A stretch of 64,000 nt of DNA from Fratercula arctica (Eukaryota; Chordata; Aves; Charadriiformes; Alcidae), in NCBI GenBank assembly GCA_947846985.1, contig CANTUZ010000021.1, positions 364,711 to 428,710 of the forward strand, read 5' to 3'. The notes beneath the pieces are model-generated. The model had not been told where the DNA came from, ran no database searches, and saw only the letters and a program-made list of their open reading frames with translations. Below are positions 10,509 through 20,624 of this stretch, piece by piece; positions within the stretch are counted from its first letter, which is position 1, and every line of letters starts with the position of its first letter. The position numbers were made by a program, and so were the translations under genes.

Positions 10509-11069
10509 ATGGGAGAGGAACTGAATAATAACTTAGAAATCACAGAAACTTGGGGCGTGAAACCAGAACTTTATCGTTGGTTTCAGGTACGGCCGGGACA
10601 AACCTTAAGGAAAATTAGATATCCTCCTTGGGGGAGAGCACTCCCGCTACAGACAGGAGGGTCAGGATTGTATAAAACTGAAAACTTGCTGTTTGCACTT
10701 GCATGTGATCTATATAAAGAAGATAGTCGGCTATATCCTAACCTTGAGGAAGAACTACAGCCCCCTGCAGTACCCCGTAGTATACCTTGTCTGATACATC
10801 CCTATGCTAGACATCATAGTTGGGTAAAGTGCGAATGCTTAGGTTGTAAGCAAAATTGGTATTACCATTCATCCCGAAGACATCCCTTCTGTGTACATTG
10901 CCGGAAGCAAAATTCGAGTTTGGCTCAAACTCAGATACAATATACCAATATCGTAACATTAATTTGTGGGTGGGAATTGCTAGTGCCGGTTCTGTGGGAA
11001 ATTCCTGAAGAATGGTGGGAAACAGTGGTCTCTAGGTGTAAAAAACGATTCGCTTGGAAAAAGAGATAA
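10509..11069 (+). CDS. Extra ERV ORF between pol and env, Cys/His-rich, unknown function (186 residues)
   Basis: An intact ORF starts with ATG four bases after the pol TGA (10503-10505) and ends 46 bases before the env ATG. I do not recognise its family. There is no signal peptide or clear membrane span. The middle has a compact Cys/His cluster (C94, C108, C110, C113, C128, C131, with H102, H103, H120, H125, H130), which could bind zinc. It is rich in Trp, and a basic tail (KKRFAWKKR) ends the protein. It lies in the same frame as gag-pol, so it could be a pol tail cut off by one stop. It is too long and different for a usual integrase C terminus. A splice-acceptor-like cttcag lies at 10453-10458. 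Simple gammaretroviruses have no gene here; complex retroviruses carry accessory genes in this position. Confidence 0.75.
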   Translation: MGEELNNNLEITETWGVKPELYRWFQVRPGQTLRKIRYPPWGRALPLQTGGSGLYKTENLLFALACDLYKEDSRLYPNLEEELQPPAVPRSIPCLIHPYARHHSWVKCECLGCKQNWYYHSSRRHPFCVHCRKQNSSLAQTQIQYTNIVTLICGWELLVPVLWEIPEEWWETVVSRCKKRFAWKKR

Positions 11070-11114
11070 GAACCCTACCTGCTACAAGAGCCAGGGATAC
11101 CGAATCAAAGGGGG

Positions 11115-12976
11115 ATGGAGGGCAAGACCAGGTTGGCCACTGTACTCGCTGCCAAGAAGAATTATTTCTCGGCTGTTGGAAGCACCCCAATAGGCATGAG
11201 AGGCAGGAGTATAAGCCATACTGGACCTCCGCTCCTCGTATTGTTATTAACGGTATCCTTAGTATCCAGTAATGAATGCATGAAGTGTTACCAGCAGGTC
11301 TCCTGGAATAAGAAGATGGTTTCCACTATGACAATGCATTCACATATCAACAGCCACTGTTATAACCGCCATGAGCTAACAGTGTGCAAATACGACCAAC
11401 GCGAATATTGGGTTGGGAAGAATTTAGGAATAGGCGGAACAAGACTAGGAGTACATTGTCCTAGAGGGGAACAATGGCTCTGCTTTACTAAAGCTGGGCA
11501 TTGGGACATATCAGACGGAGGTGGAGTACAAGATATGATAAAAGCTGAAATAGTGAAAAATAAAACAGAGCAAATTAAAAAAAGAACAGTTCCAAGATTT
11601 GATGGAGAATTGTATGCAAAAATCAGAAAGCAGTTGGAGGAAGAAATAGGACTGCCAACATTAGGAAAGAATTTGTTTGTAGATTTGGGGGAAAGAATAA
11701 GCAGGGAATTAAATGTAACAAATTGCTGGATTTGCGGAGGGCCTTTAATGACGGAAGAGTGGCCTTGGAAAGGGAGCAGTTTAGGGCCAGTGGAACTCCT
11801 TAAATGGAATCGTACCAGTAGCACACGAGAAGACCGACCTGAAGGATGGATTTTGAGTTCTAACACAATAGGGGAAGAATGCCTACGGAGAGAGGGTAAA
11901 AAAATTATTTAAAGAGTGTGGGACATTCTCCTTGTAACAGACTTAAAATCAGCAATGGGACTTCCACCTGGTGGTACCCAGGAAAGCCAAAATGGGTATG
12001 GGCCCTAAATAATGATACAGGAAATTGTGAGTATGACAGTATGACCACACTTTTTAAATGTAAAAAACCAGTCCTAAACCCTTATCAAAACATTCCAGAA
12101 ATATCCAAGTTTTGGGAAAATATAGCAGAGACGCAGACAGAGTTTTGGAAAGCCCCTGAAGGGTTATTCTGGATATGTGGAAAAAGAGCTTATTCAGAAC
12201 TACCTCCTAAGTGGAAGGGTAGCTGTACCCTTGGTATTATCCAGCCGGGATTTTTCTTATTGCCTGGACCAGAAGGAGATGACTTAGGAGTACCCGTATA
12301 TGAGTCTTTAAAAAGAACTAAAAGAGATATTATAGGAGGATTTCAAAGGTGGGGTGAAGAGGATTGGCCTCCTGAACGGATAATCCAAGTATACGGACCA
12401 GCCACTTGGGCTCAAGATGGCAGCTGGGGTTACCGGACTCCCATTTATATGTTAAACCGCATTATCCGACTACAGGCGGTTGTAGAAATAGTATCTAATA
12501 GAACAACTCGAGCAATAAATCTAATAACAAAACAGCAAAAACAAATGAGGGCTGCCATCTACCAAAACCGATTAGCCTTAGATTACTTATTGGCAGAAGA
12601 AGGGGGCGTTTGTGGAAAGTGGAACACTTCAGATTGTTGTCTAAAGATAGATGATAATGGGGATGCAATATTGGAACTAACAGAGGAAATCCGGAAAATT
12701 GCGCATGTACCGGTTCAAAAATGGGAATCTATGTTAAGTGATAATTGGTGGAATAATGTTTTTGGGGGAGCCTGGTGGAAGCAACTAGGCTACATTCTCT
12801 TATGTTCAGTCGCTGGATTATTATTTCTTCCTTGCTTAATCCCTTGTTTTATACGATTAATTACAACGGTAGTCCAAAGCATGCAAGTAGTTTCCATACC
12901 CAAGAATCCAAAATTGGCAGCCTCAGGCTCAACTAAAAAGATAATGGTATTAAGAAAAATAAGAAATACTCCATAA
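11115..12976 (+). pseudogene. env: ERV Env: SU and TM subunits, broken by a 1-nt shift in an A7 run and by an early stop
   Basis: Surface glycoprotein precursor. The first part (11115-11912) has a hydrophobic signal (PLLVLLLTVSLVSS), many Cys residues, N-glycosylation sites and CWIC at 11724-11735. CWIC is the CXXC motif that links SU to TM in gamma-type envelopes. The frame shifts at the A7 run 11898-11904 and resumes (11900-12976) with more SU sequence. A furin-type site KRTKR ends at 12325. The TM subunit shows QNRLALDYLL, then C-x7-CC (12611-12640), then a membrane span near 12785-12860. The TM start (DIIGGFQRWGEE) is not hydrophobic, so the fusion peptide is either internal or unusual. 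The final TAA (12974-12976) corresponds to CAA in the duplicated env tail at 5' (5170-5172), where the frame stays open for 27 more codons. So this stop is probably premature. Confidence 0.9.
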
Positions 12977-13067
12977 CAATTGGAAGAAGCAGAATTGATC
13001 TATGAACAAAACGAGTGGATTAAGCAAAATGAAAGTTATGGCTCAAGCCAAATGTAGTATAAAAGAC

Positions 13068-13079
13068 AAAAGGGAGGAA
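13068..13079 (+). promoter_or_regulatory. Polypurine tract
   Basis: AAAAGGGAGGAA lies directly before the LTR start and would prime plus-strand DNA synthesis. The same tract recurs before the LTR fragment at the 5' end (about 5264-5275). Confidence 0.85.
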
Positions 13080-13080
13080 T

Positions 13081-13589
13081 TGTGAAAAATGGTGAAGGTA
13101 TTGTTGGCTTTCGCAATAATAACAAGGCTATAAATACTTGAATAATTAACCTTTAGTAAATTAGGAAACATGAGAAACCTTAAAGATAACAACTAACAGC
13201 AGCTATGAAGAAGAACATCTGAGAGAAACAAAAGAGAACTTCTCCAAGAGACCCCACAAATGATTAACAGAAGGAGACAGACGCATAGGAGAAGGGAGCT
13301 GATATGCATGGAAAAAGGGAACTGAAGATTATCCTCAGAAACAATTGCCAGAAGGAAAACACACAAATAGAAGAAAAAGGGATTAATGATAATCAATCAT
13401 CATAAATCATTACTCTGATGCAATGTTGAATGTATATAAGACATGGGTGAAGTAGTAGCTGGTGTGCCTCTGACTTGAGTCATGCACCCAGCGCTGTGCT
13501 TTTGCTTTATCGACTTTGTCCCTATAATAAAATAAGTGCCATTTCTGTTTAAGGAATCTGGCTGTTTATTACATAAGGTATTCTTGACA
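13081..13589 (+). repeat. 3' LTR of the ERV (509 bp)
   Basis: It begins TGTG right after the polypurine tract and ends TTGACA. It contains a TATA element (tgtatataag, 13431-13440) and a polyadenylation signal AATAAA (13526-13531), in the correct order for U3-R-U5. Only its first 88 bp are represented at the 5' end of the provirus. The four bases that follow (ctat, 13590-13593) may be one half of the target duplication. Its partner is not found at the left junction, which fits a rearranged 5' end. Confidence 0.9.
13431..13531 (+). promoter_or_regulatory. LTR core promoter (TATA) and polyadenylation signal
   Basis: TATATAAG at 13433-13440 and AATAAA at 13526-13531 are about 95 bp apart, as expected for the U3/R/U5 layout of an LTR. 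This LTR could promote transcription rightward into flanking DNA. Confidence 0.7.
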
Positions 13590-13859
13590 CTATGTCGTAA
13601 GCATAATGTACTCTCACACACATTGACTTTGGGTCACCAGTTGCAGCTAAAATCCATGCAGGAAAGCACATGTATATAATGGAGGGCTGGCATTCCCAAA
13701 AGCGTCTTGGAAATAAGCAGATTGAAATCAACCTCTTTCATTCCAGTAGCGTCATAGCCATTTGTGCATGCTGAGGATCAGCTTGATTGGCCTTAGAAAA
13801 GCTATGTGACCTTATGCCAGCTGAAATTTTTACTTTCTCTGTGTCAGAAAAGTGATAAT
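13590..13859. other. Unassigned flank between ERV and CR1
   Basis: No gene, RNA or recognisable repeat was seen. It does not resemble the CR1 5' UTR that borders the ERV on the left, so the two ERV flanks are not halves of one insertion site. Confidence 0.5.
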
Positions 13860-14376
13860 AGAATCATAGAATCATAGGGTTGGAAGGGCCCTCTGGAGAC
13901 CATCCCATCCAACCCCCTGCCAGAGCAGGGTCACCCAGAGCAGGTGGCACAGGAACGCGTCCAGGCAGGTTTGGGATGTCTCCAGAGACGGAGACTCCAC
14001 CACCTCTCTGGGCAGCCTGTGCCAGGGCTCTGCCACCCTCACAGGAAAGAAGTTCCTCCTTGTGTTGAGATGGAACTTCCCATGCTCAAGTTTGTGTCCA
14101 TTACCCCCTGTCCTGTCACTGGCCACCACTGAAGAGTCTGTCCCCATCCTCCTGACACCCACCCTTTAAGTATTTATAAGCATTGATAAGGTCCCCCCTC
14201 AGCCGTCTTTCTTCCAGACTGACGAGACCCAAATCCGTCAGCCTTTCTTCATAAGAGAGATGTTCCAGTCCCCTAGTCATCTTGGCAGCCCTTTGCTGTC
14301 CCCTCTCCAGCAGTCCCCTGTCCTTCTTGAACTGGGGAGCCCAGAACTGGACACAGTACTCCAGGTGCGGCCTGGA
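13860..14376 (-). mobile_element. CR1: CR1, 5'-truncated copy with fold-back at its 5' end
   Basis: The 3' tail (agaatcatagaatcataggg) is at 13860, and the C-terminal part of ORF2 is visible on the minus strand ([32 protein letters not shown]). The copy stops at about 14376 in the RT 3' region. Its 5' end runs directly into an inverted copy of its own last bases (see the hairpin feature). Confidence 0.92.
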
Positions 14377-14383
14377 GTACTGT
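14353..14383. repeat. Perfect 13-bp inverted repeat with 5-nt loop at the CR1 5' end
   Basis: ACAGTACTCCAGG (14353-14365), loop TGCGG, then CCTGGAGTACTGT (14371-14383). The right arm is not CR1 consensus, where the sequence would continue ctcaccag. It therefore appears to have been made by fold-back copying when the insertion was completed. Confidence 0.85.
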
Positions 14384-15384
14384 AATATATCCTAGGCATA
14401 AACACAGCTAATTAATTCCCAAGGAGTGGTACTCACATACATCATGTGGTGATTTGCCCACAACTCTAACGGTACCAATATACCTCCATTAAAAACTTGG
14501 TCCATTCTGCTCATTACAAAGATACCCACTCACTAACACTGTGTATCTGTCTCTCTCCTTCTACATTTCATGAATGCAGGGAAAATGGAAGGCTTGTTTT
14601 GGAAGGCTGAGACACCCTCTCTGAAAGACTGCCATAGCTAAGACTATGACATGATGACATGAAAGATAACTGAAGCCTCTCTCTCTATATCTGCATCCTG
14701 GGAATTACTGTGCTATTCTATGTGCAGAAATTTTCTTACCAAGCCCGTAAGAACGGAGTTGGCTGGTTGTCTAGACTGTGCTACAAGCTGTTCCTATGGA
14801 GACAAATATTATGGCAACTGCTATCATTAGGAATTTATGAATCTGACAACATAATTCCGCAAAGGGCCATTCCTAAGCATCTGGGACAAGTGACCTGCAG
14901 AGTGTCTGTCAGGGGCAGCTGTCAGGCAAACATGATAATATGGCTGGCAGGGCAGTTTCCTCGCCAGTGATGACTCAATGCTACAGTACCTAAGTGAGAC
15001 AAGCAAGGCAAGCCCAGGGATGGTAGCCAGGTTCAGCTGATGGTCATCAGACAAATTCATGGTGATGAGGCAGGTCCAAGGTCAAGCCAGAAAGTCAGTC
15101 CATGTGTTAGCATTTGTGTCTGGGTCAGTGGGGCCCATAACAAGCCACTGGCGTGGCTGCTGTAACTCAGCAAGGCCAGAAATGTATGGGAGCCTCTCTC
15201 CAAGGTCACCAGAGGGAAAGGAGTGCAGCCCTCAGCTGCACTATCCAAAATCCCTAAGTGCAGGGACCGAAATCCAAGGGAGGGGGATTTACTCAGCATC
15301 TTAACAGTTACATCTGTTATTTGGTGGCACCAGTAAAACAGGTTTGGAGACAGAGCAAAGCTTGGGAGAGGATTCAGTTTCTCA
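14384..15384. other. Unassigned region
   Basis: About 1 kb with no supported gene. Short ORFs (for example 14710-14970 plus, 15057-15416 minus) show no recognisable domain or family. No tandem repeat or LTR border is evident. Confidence 0.4.
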
Positions 15385-15389
15385 GGGAG

Positions 15390-16137
15390 TGTCATGGATG
15401 CAGTGATGCACTTCACTCATAGAGAGAAGCAGCAATACATTTATTGATATGAAACAGGGATTTAACAAAGTTTGATGGTAAATGCGATAGTGTTTTAACA
15501 AGACTTGATATGACAAGGCACACTTGGTTATTTACTGCATAGAGGACAGGGTCAGACAGAACTGTCAGGGAGACCCTCCCATTGAGTCGAGGTTCAGAAA
15601 GGATCCCCTTTCTTTCTAAACTCCTTCTCAGAGAGGAGTCTAGGTGCAGATGGATCCAATTCTAAGCCCAGACTTGGTCAAAGGTTTATGTCTAAAGGAT
15701 TATATATGCACAATCAATCTTTTATATCACTTAGCTAAGATTTCAAAGTTTAGCATGTTATTAGTCACTTAGGATCTGTTGCGGCAAGGAATGTCTGAAT
15801 CTTGAGAAGTAACCTTGAGAGGCATCCCTGCTCAAGGGGAGATGCTGTCCTTCAGCCCACTGCTGTGCAGGAGAGCTCAAAGGGCTCTTGGGCTGTTCAC
15901 TATTTATGGGGGTAAGATAATAGTCATAATTGCATATTGACAACAGTACCAGTATTGCTCAAGTTAGCCCTTGGCTATTTTGTTGTTATCTGTCTCCCCA
16001 AAACCACGTTGATCCGGGTGCAGCCATCACAACTACGTGCACCCGTTATGACCAGACAGGTGGTTGTGGCTTGGGCAGGGTTGTGAGAAATAAAGATCAG
16101 GTTGGTGCCCTGGGGAGGGACCAATCACACCATCACA
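15390..16137 (-). mobile_element. Solo LTR (748 bp) with 5-bp TSD gggag
   Basis: The plus strand begins TGTCATGG and ends CATCACA, flanked by gggag at 15385-15389 and 16138-16142. On the minus strand ATCAATAAATGTATTGCTGC lies near the 3' end (about 15433-15452), a polyadenylation context common in ERVL-type LTRs, so the element is read on the minus strand. There is no internal coding region. Confidence 0.85.
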
Positions 16138-16142
16138 GGGAG

Positions 16143-19100
16143 CTGTTGAAAAATTCACCCTAACACAGTGCTTCAGTCTTTTTCATCCAGTGTCACTCAT
16201 TGTCCCAGCCTGATGTACCTATTCAAGTCCTTTGTACTCTCCCTTCTTGCTTAACCCCTTTCCCTATTTTTAGCAAAATGTAGTACGCAGTTATTTTAAG
16301 GGAACTAAGGGAACACCCCTGTCCCATAGATTGGCTTGAACCATCCAAGCTAAACTGCTTATTCTTATTTTTGGTCAGTCTGATTGATAGCCTGAATTAT
16401 CCAGCACGTAATATGTATTTGACCTGGAGATAACCGAGAGGTTATCTTGGTAGGTAACCTGAAGTTTTAGGCCCTTATACATGACAGACCTATCTCTGTT
16501 GCACACAAGTGAATTTTTTCTGCAGTAAATCAGCATTAGTAAAGGAGGTTTGTAAGTGGTGCAGGGAACAGGCTGCAGACAAAGCAATGAGTCTTACAGG
16601 AAGCCAGCTTTAAGATTCATCAAGAGGTAAGATAAGTTCAGTGACATCAATGACACTATCTGATAACAGGATAAAATCAACCTGGCACCAGATAGCATAA
16701 GAATTACGACAATTCTCTGTAATGCTCGTAGCAGCCAGTGTTGAATTGCAAAATCTTGGACACATTAAAACCTATAGCAGGTGTCTCCAAGTTGAATGAT
16801 GAGTTTAGATTTTCCAGAGTTGCAGCAGTAAAATTAAATTAAGAACTGGGAACAAAGTTCAGAAACTCCAAGCAAAATGACCACAACTTTTTCACACTAG
16901 ACTGGTGTTTCCTAAGAACCTTGTTGCTGGTAGGTTCCAGTCAACTGGTACCCCTTAATTCTCACATGCTTTCAAGGATTTCTGAGTCAGAACAATCAGC
17001 TTCGATGACTCTTATGGAGCTGCTCTGGTGCTCATTAAGTGACATCTGCTCCCAGCAATGTCAAAGAAACAACATCAGTGTACCCTGAGCATTCGACTTG
17101 CGGCAGTTAACACAAATGCTATCACTTTAAAGGCAATCAGTAATGCTCATTCATCCCAGCAAGCTCTGTGTAAATCCCCATGGGGTTATGCATTCTGCTT
17201 TGAATTGGTGATTCCACTTTTCAGTTGCATTTGCAAGAATACTAAAAGCAGCCATTTATACCAAGAACTGCTATTTCTAAAGAATGGAGATATTCCTTTT
17301 CTGTCTATTGTTCCATTTCTGCTGGATCCTTCAGTCTTTTCCTGACTTTGAAGACAGAAGGGCATCTCATGGCATGAGCCTGGTCAATAAGAGCAATTGC
17401 CCTGGAATTTTTTGTGTGGCTAAAGCAACATTAAATACCTATCTTTCGGCATCTGAATTATTTCCATTTATTTTGTTATGCATTTGGGACAACATTGTAC
17501 TGCTGCTGGGGTGAGGAGAAATTTTTCTCACCAGCCCTATGGGGTCTGGTCTAGCTACAAACAGTACTGTATTATCATAAGCTACTGTCAATACAGCGGC
17601 TGCTAGTGCCCCTGTCTCAAAGGGGTAATGTTTGAGAAAGAGAAATATCCATCCTTTGACAAAGGGCTGTTTACATACCACTGAGTTATCCAAAAAACTG
17701 AACTTTATCTGTATCGAACAAAACAATTTTAAAGGAAGTACATAGTATTTCAAATGTTCAGCCAGATTCCCCTACGAATAACACAAAATCTACCCTATTA
17801 GAGGGTAAATGGGGAAGAATGGCAAGGTGGTGTCTTCTAAACATAGGATTTAAAAGTCCTCGTCCAAGTATGAGAGTAGAGCCAAGAAAGTATCTGTGAC
17901 TCCCTCCCCCTTTCTTCTTGAATTGCTGTACTACACATTTCAAACACTATCCTGCTTTGCTTGTAGGGAGAGTTTTCTCTCCATCCCTGGTATATAGAGA
18001 GCAAAGATATAAACTTTAATGTGCTCTAAAGGTATTTCTATTTGCCTCACAGGTGCGGATATTCCCAGGTTTGAGGGGCCTGCTGGCCTGGATCTTCTAC
18101 AGGATGAGGTGGTACAAGCTCCATCCCACAGTAAAAGTGGCTAACGATGTCATTGCAACTACAGCCTAAGGTCCTCTTAGGTAACCCTGGGGAACTGGTG
18201 TCAGTAAATATAGCATATAGCCAAGATATTGCAGAATTATATCAGCACATTTTGTAAGTCAATAGGGCAGGCCCAGAAACCGAAATGTCTCAACATCTAT
18301 CAGGAAAGGGCATGGACTAACTGACAGCAGGGATACTATCCTGATTACATCAGTGCAGTGCAGTAATCCTGATATCACAGGAACCATCAAATCCACACCA
18401 TCTTTGTTTTTAGATGTGATTCACTCTTGTGGGTTCATAATAACTTTATTTTTTATTTTTTTAACAGGATGCATATTTTTAAACTCTGAAGTATTTTGGC
18501 TTCACCAGTTAATGCTGAAATAATGCTCTCATTGAACCTAACCTGCTGTCCTGATGCACCCAACTAAATCCTTTGCACTAGCTTGTACTACCTTGTTTCC
18601 CACTGCCTCAGCCTAGATAGCAAATCTAAATTTATTCTATTACAGATTTACAACATGTTATACCTCACATCCTGGTGTATTTGTGTTATGCATTCCTGAG
18701 TCTATTTCTGCCCTTTCTCTCTTAGAACTTTGGTCTTCTTAGTGAGTTTAAACTGATGTTTCCTGACTCCTGTGGCATTGCTACACCCTGATAGTTCCAT
18801 GTGATACTTCGACTTGATTCAGAAACCCTGTGGGTAGGCCTCAACTGAAAAGCAACCATGTCCCAATTCAATGGATTCCTGGGAGGGTGGGGGGTTGAGG
18901 GGGTTTTAGAAGGTGGGGTGAGGGACTGTAATTGTGCTTTTGTATGGAAGTGTGTGCCACTGGGACTGGGATTCTGTCTGTATGTTCCTGGAGTGATTGC
19001 TTACACCGATCTATGGCCACAGCTTCCAACATTGAATACAAAATTTAGATCCTGGAATAGAGAAATTTAAATTATGTTATATTAGGGTTTCTTGCAAAAT

Positions 19101-20620
19101 GTATGAGAAGCTGTTTGAGGAATTTGTGAATTACTGTAGTTAGTTTTCCCTACTTCCTGCTTAGTTTTCAGTACTTCCACTTTTCTAGGAGCTAGAATCA
19201 CAGAAACTATTATCACAGTTACATAAATTAGACAGATTTCTAGCAAACCAAGTGTCAGTGCAGGTTTCAGGAGCAGATAGTAGAATGAATACTGGGAGGT
19301 CTACTGGCAGGAATGGATCATGTAGACGGAAGTAGCCCGTGGAAGGTGCTCGTACTATAACACAATATACATGCAGGAGTGTTAATTGTTTCTACAAGAG
19401 AGGAAAACAATCATCTGACTTTGCTTTTATTTCCTCTGGAGAGGCAACTGTAAAGACTGCCAGAGTAACTTCTTAGAAATTATGAACTATGTTTGTTTGT
19501 AATTTCAGTTAGCATAGCTACATTAATGCTTCCTCTTTTCCAGGTCTGCAATTTCTAGGCCAGTTTTGCACTCTCATGCAGCAATGTTTAACTCGCTGTT
19601 GAGGACTGTGAAGTCCTGCAAGTAGCAAGATCCTGTATAAGCTGATCTTATCATATGTTTCCTTGTTTTAGTTATGTCCTCCTACCATTTCTTGTTCAAC
19701 TAGCTATGCCTTGTACTCTCCAATATTTAGTGCTCCTGCTGGCTTTGCTTTGTGGTGTTTCTCACTCCATGAGCTATAGCCCTTAGCTTGTTGCACTGCT
19801 TTCGTTGCTCCACTTGCTTTGTTTCAGTCAAGCTAACCACTACTGTTAGCGTGACTCTCAGAAGAATGTGGATAGCACTAGTACTAAATATAGGCAACCG
19901 CTGTATCTGATGCGCATAAATAGGCTCTTCCATTATCCAGCTTAAAAGACTCTTAAACAGCTTCTCATACACTTTAAAGATGATTCTTACAAAAATCCGT
20001 TGCATTTTGCTGTCCTTTTTCAGACTGTAAACTATTCACTTCATTGATGATAAGTCTTGCTTTGCATAGCCAGTCGCAACTCAGGAACAAGTGCACAGTA
20101 TTATGCACAGTACTATTTGCCCTTGACATCTAAAAATTGACCCTAAAACCTTTTTCTGCTTTGTGAGATTTCCTTTTTAGCAGAAATGTCTCTCAAACTC
20201 CATAAAATCCACATACAACCAACTCAGCCTGTTCCAGGATTGTTCACTGGCCTTGTTTATTTATCTGCCTTCAAGCAACTGGCCGGGGAGGGTAGGGAAT
20301 TCTGACCTCTAGGCCTTGACCACCAGGCTTCAGCAAACTACTGCTTTTCTGCAGGATATTTCACCCTTGTTCTTCACTACATGTTCCAGCCTCTGGACAG
20401 CAGCAGCATCAGCACCAGATTCTTCAGGTTTGGCCCACCAATATTAATTCTCTATCCCCTCTGCATGGGCAAACCAGGGTATAGCATAGGGGTGTGAAGT
20501 ACAGTAAAACTTCTTTGAATTTCCAAGTGAAAGAACTTGATCCATGGAAATATCAGCCCTTGGGAGCATGATATGTGTCTATTTTCCTATGTCCCCAGTT
20601 TTCAAAAGTAAATTCAGAGT
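16143..20620. other. Unassigned AT-rich region, about 4.5 kb
   Basis: No ORF in this stretch shows a known domain, and no splice-bordered coding exon was recognised. A short segment near 17507-17570 (gagaaatttttctcaccagccc) resembles 24750-24800, which hints at an old dispersed repeat. Pyrimidine-rich word-like sequence appears near 18540-18620. An intron or intergenic DNA is the likeliest identity. Confidence 0.4.
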
Positions 20621-20624
20621 CCCC

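Larger units (their letters stand above)
5141..13589 (+). mobile_element. Gammaretrovirus-like endogenous retrovirus, almost complete, 5' LTR defective
   Basis: The order is: aberrant 5' end, leader, gag (5472-6998), pro-pol (6999-10505), an extra ORF (10509-11069), env (11115-12976), polypurine tract, 3' LTR (13081-13589). Class I (gamma-like) features are one CCHC zinc knuckle in Gag, gag and pol in the same frame separated by TAG, a covalent-type Env with CWIC in SU, and a GPF-type integrase C terminus. The open frames suggest a recent insertion. It lacks a full 5' LTR and any primer binding site I can recognise, and it carries breaks in pol and env, so it cannot be autonomous as it stands. 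Confidence 0.95.

Noticed and set aside
11054..11272. ORF of 72 codons overlapping the extra ORF and the env start
   Set aside because: It overlaps the env signal region in another frame, has no domain, and is short enough to arise by chance.
16143..20620. Hidden host gene in the long unassigned stretch
   Set aside because: No ORF longer than about 100 codons with a recognisable motif and no run of splice-bordered exons was found by eye.
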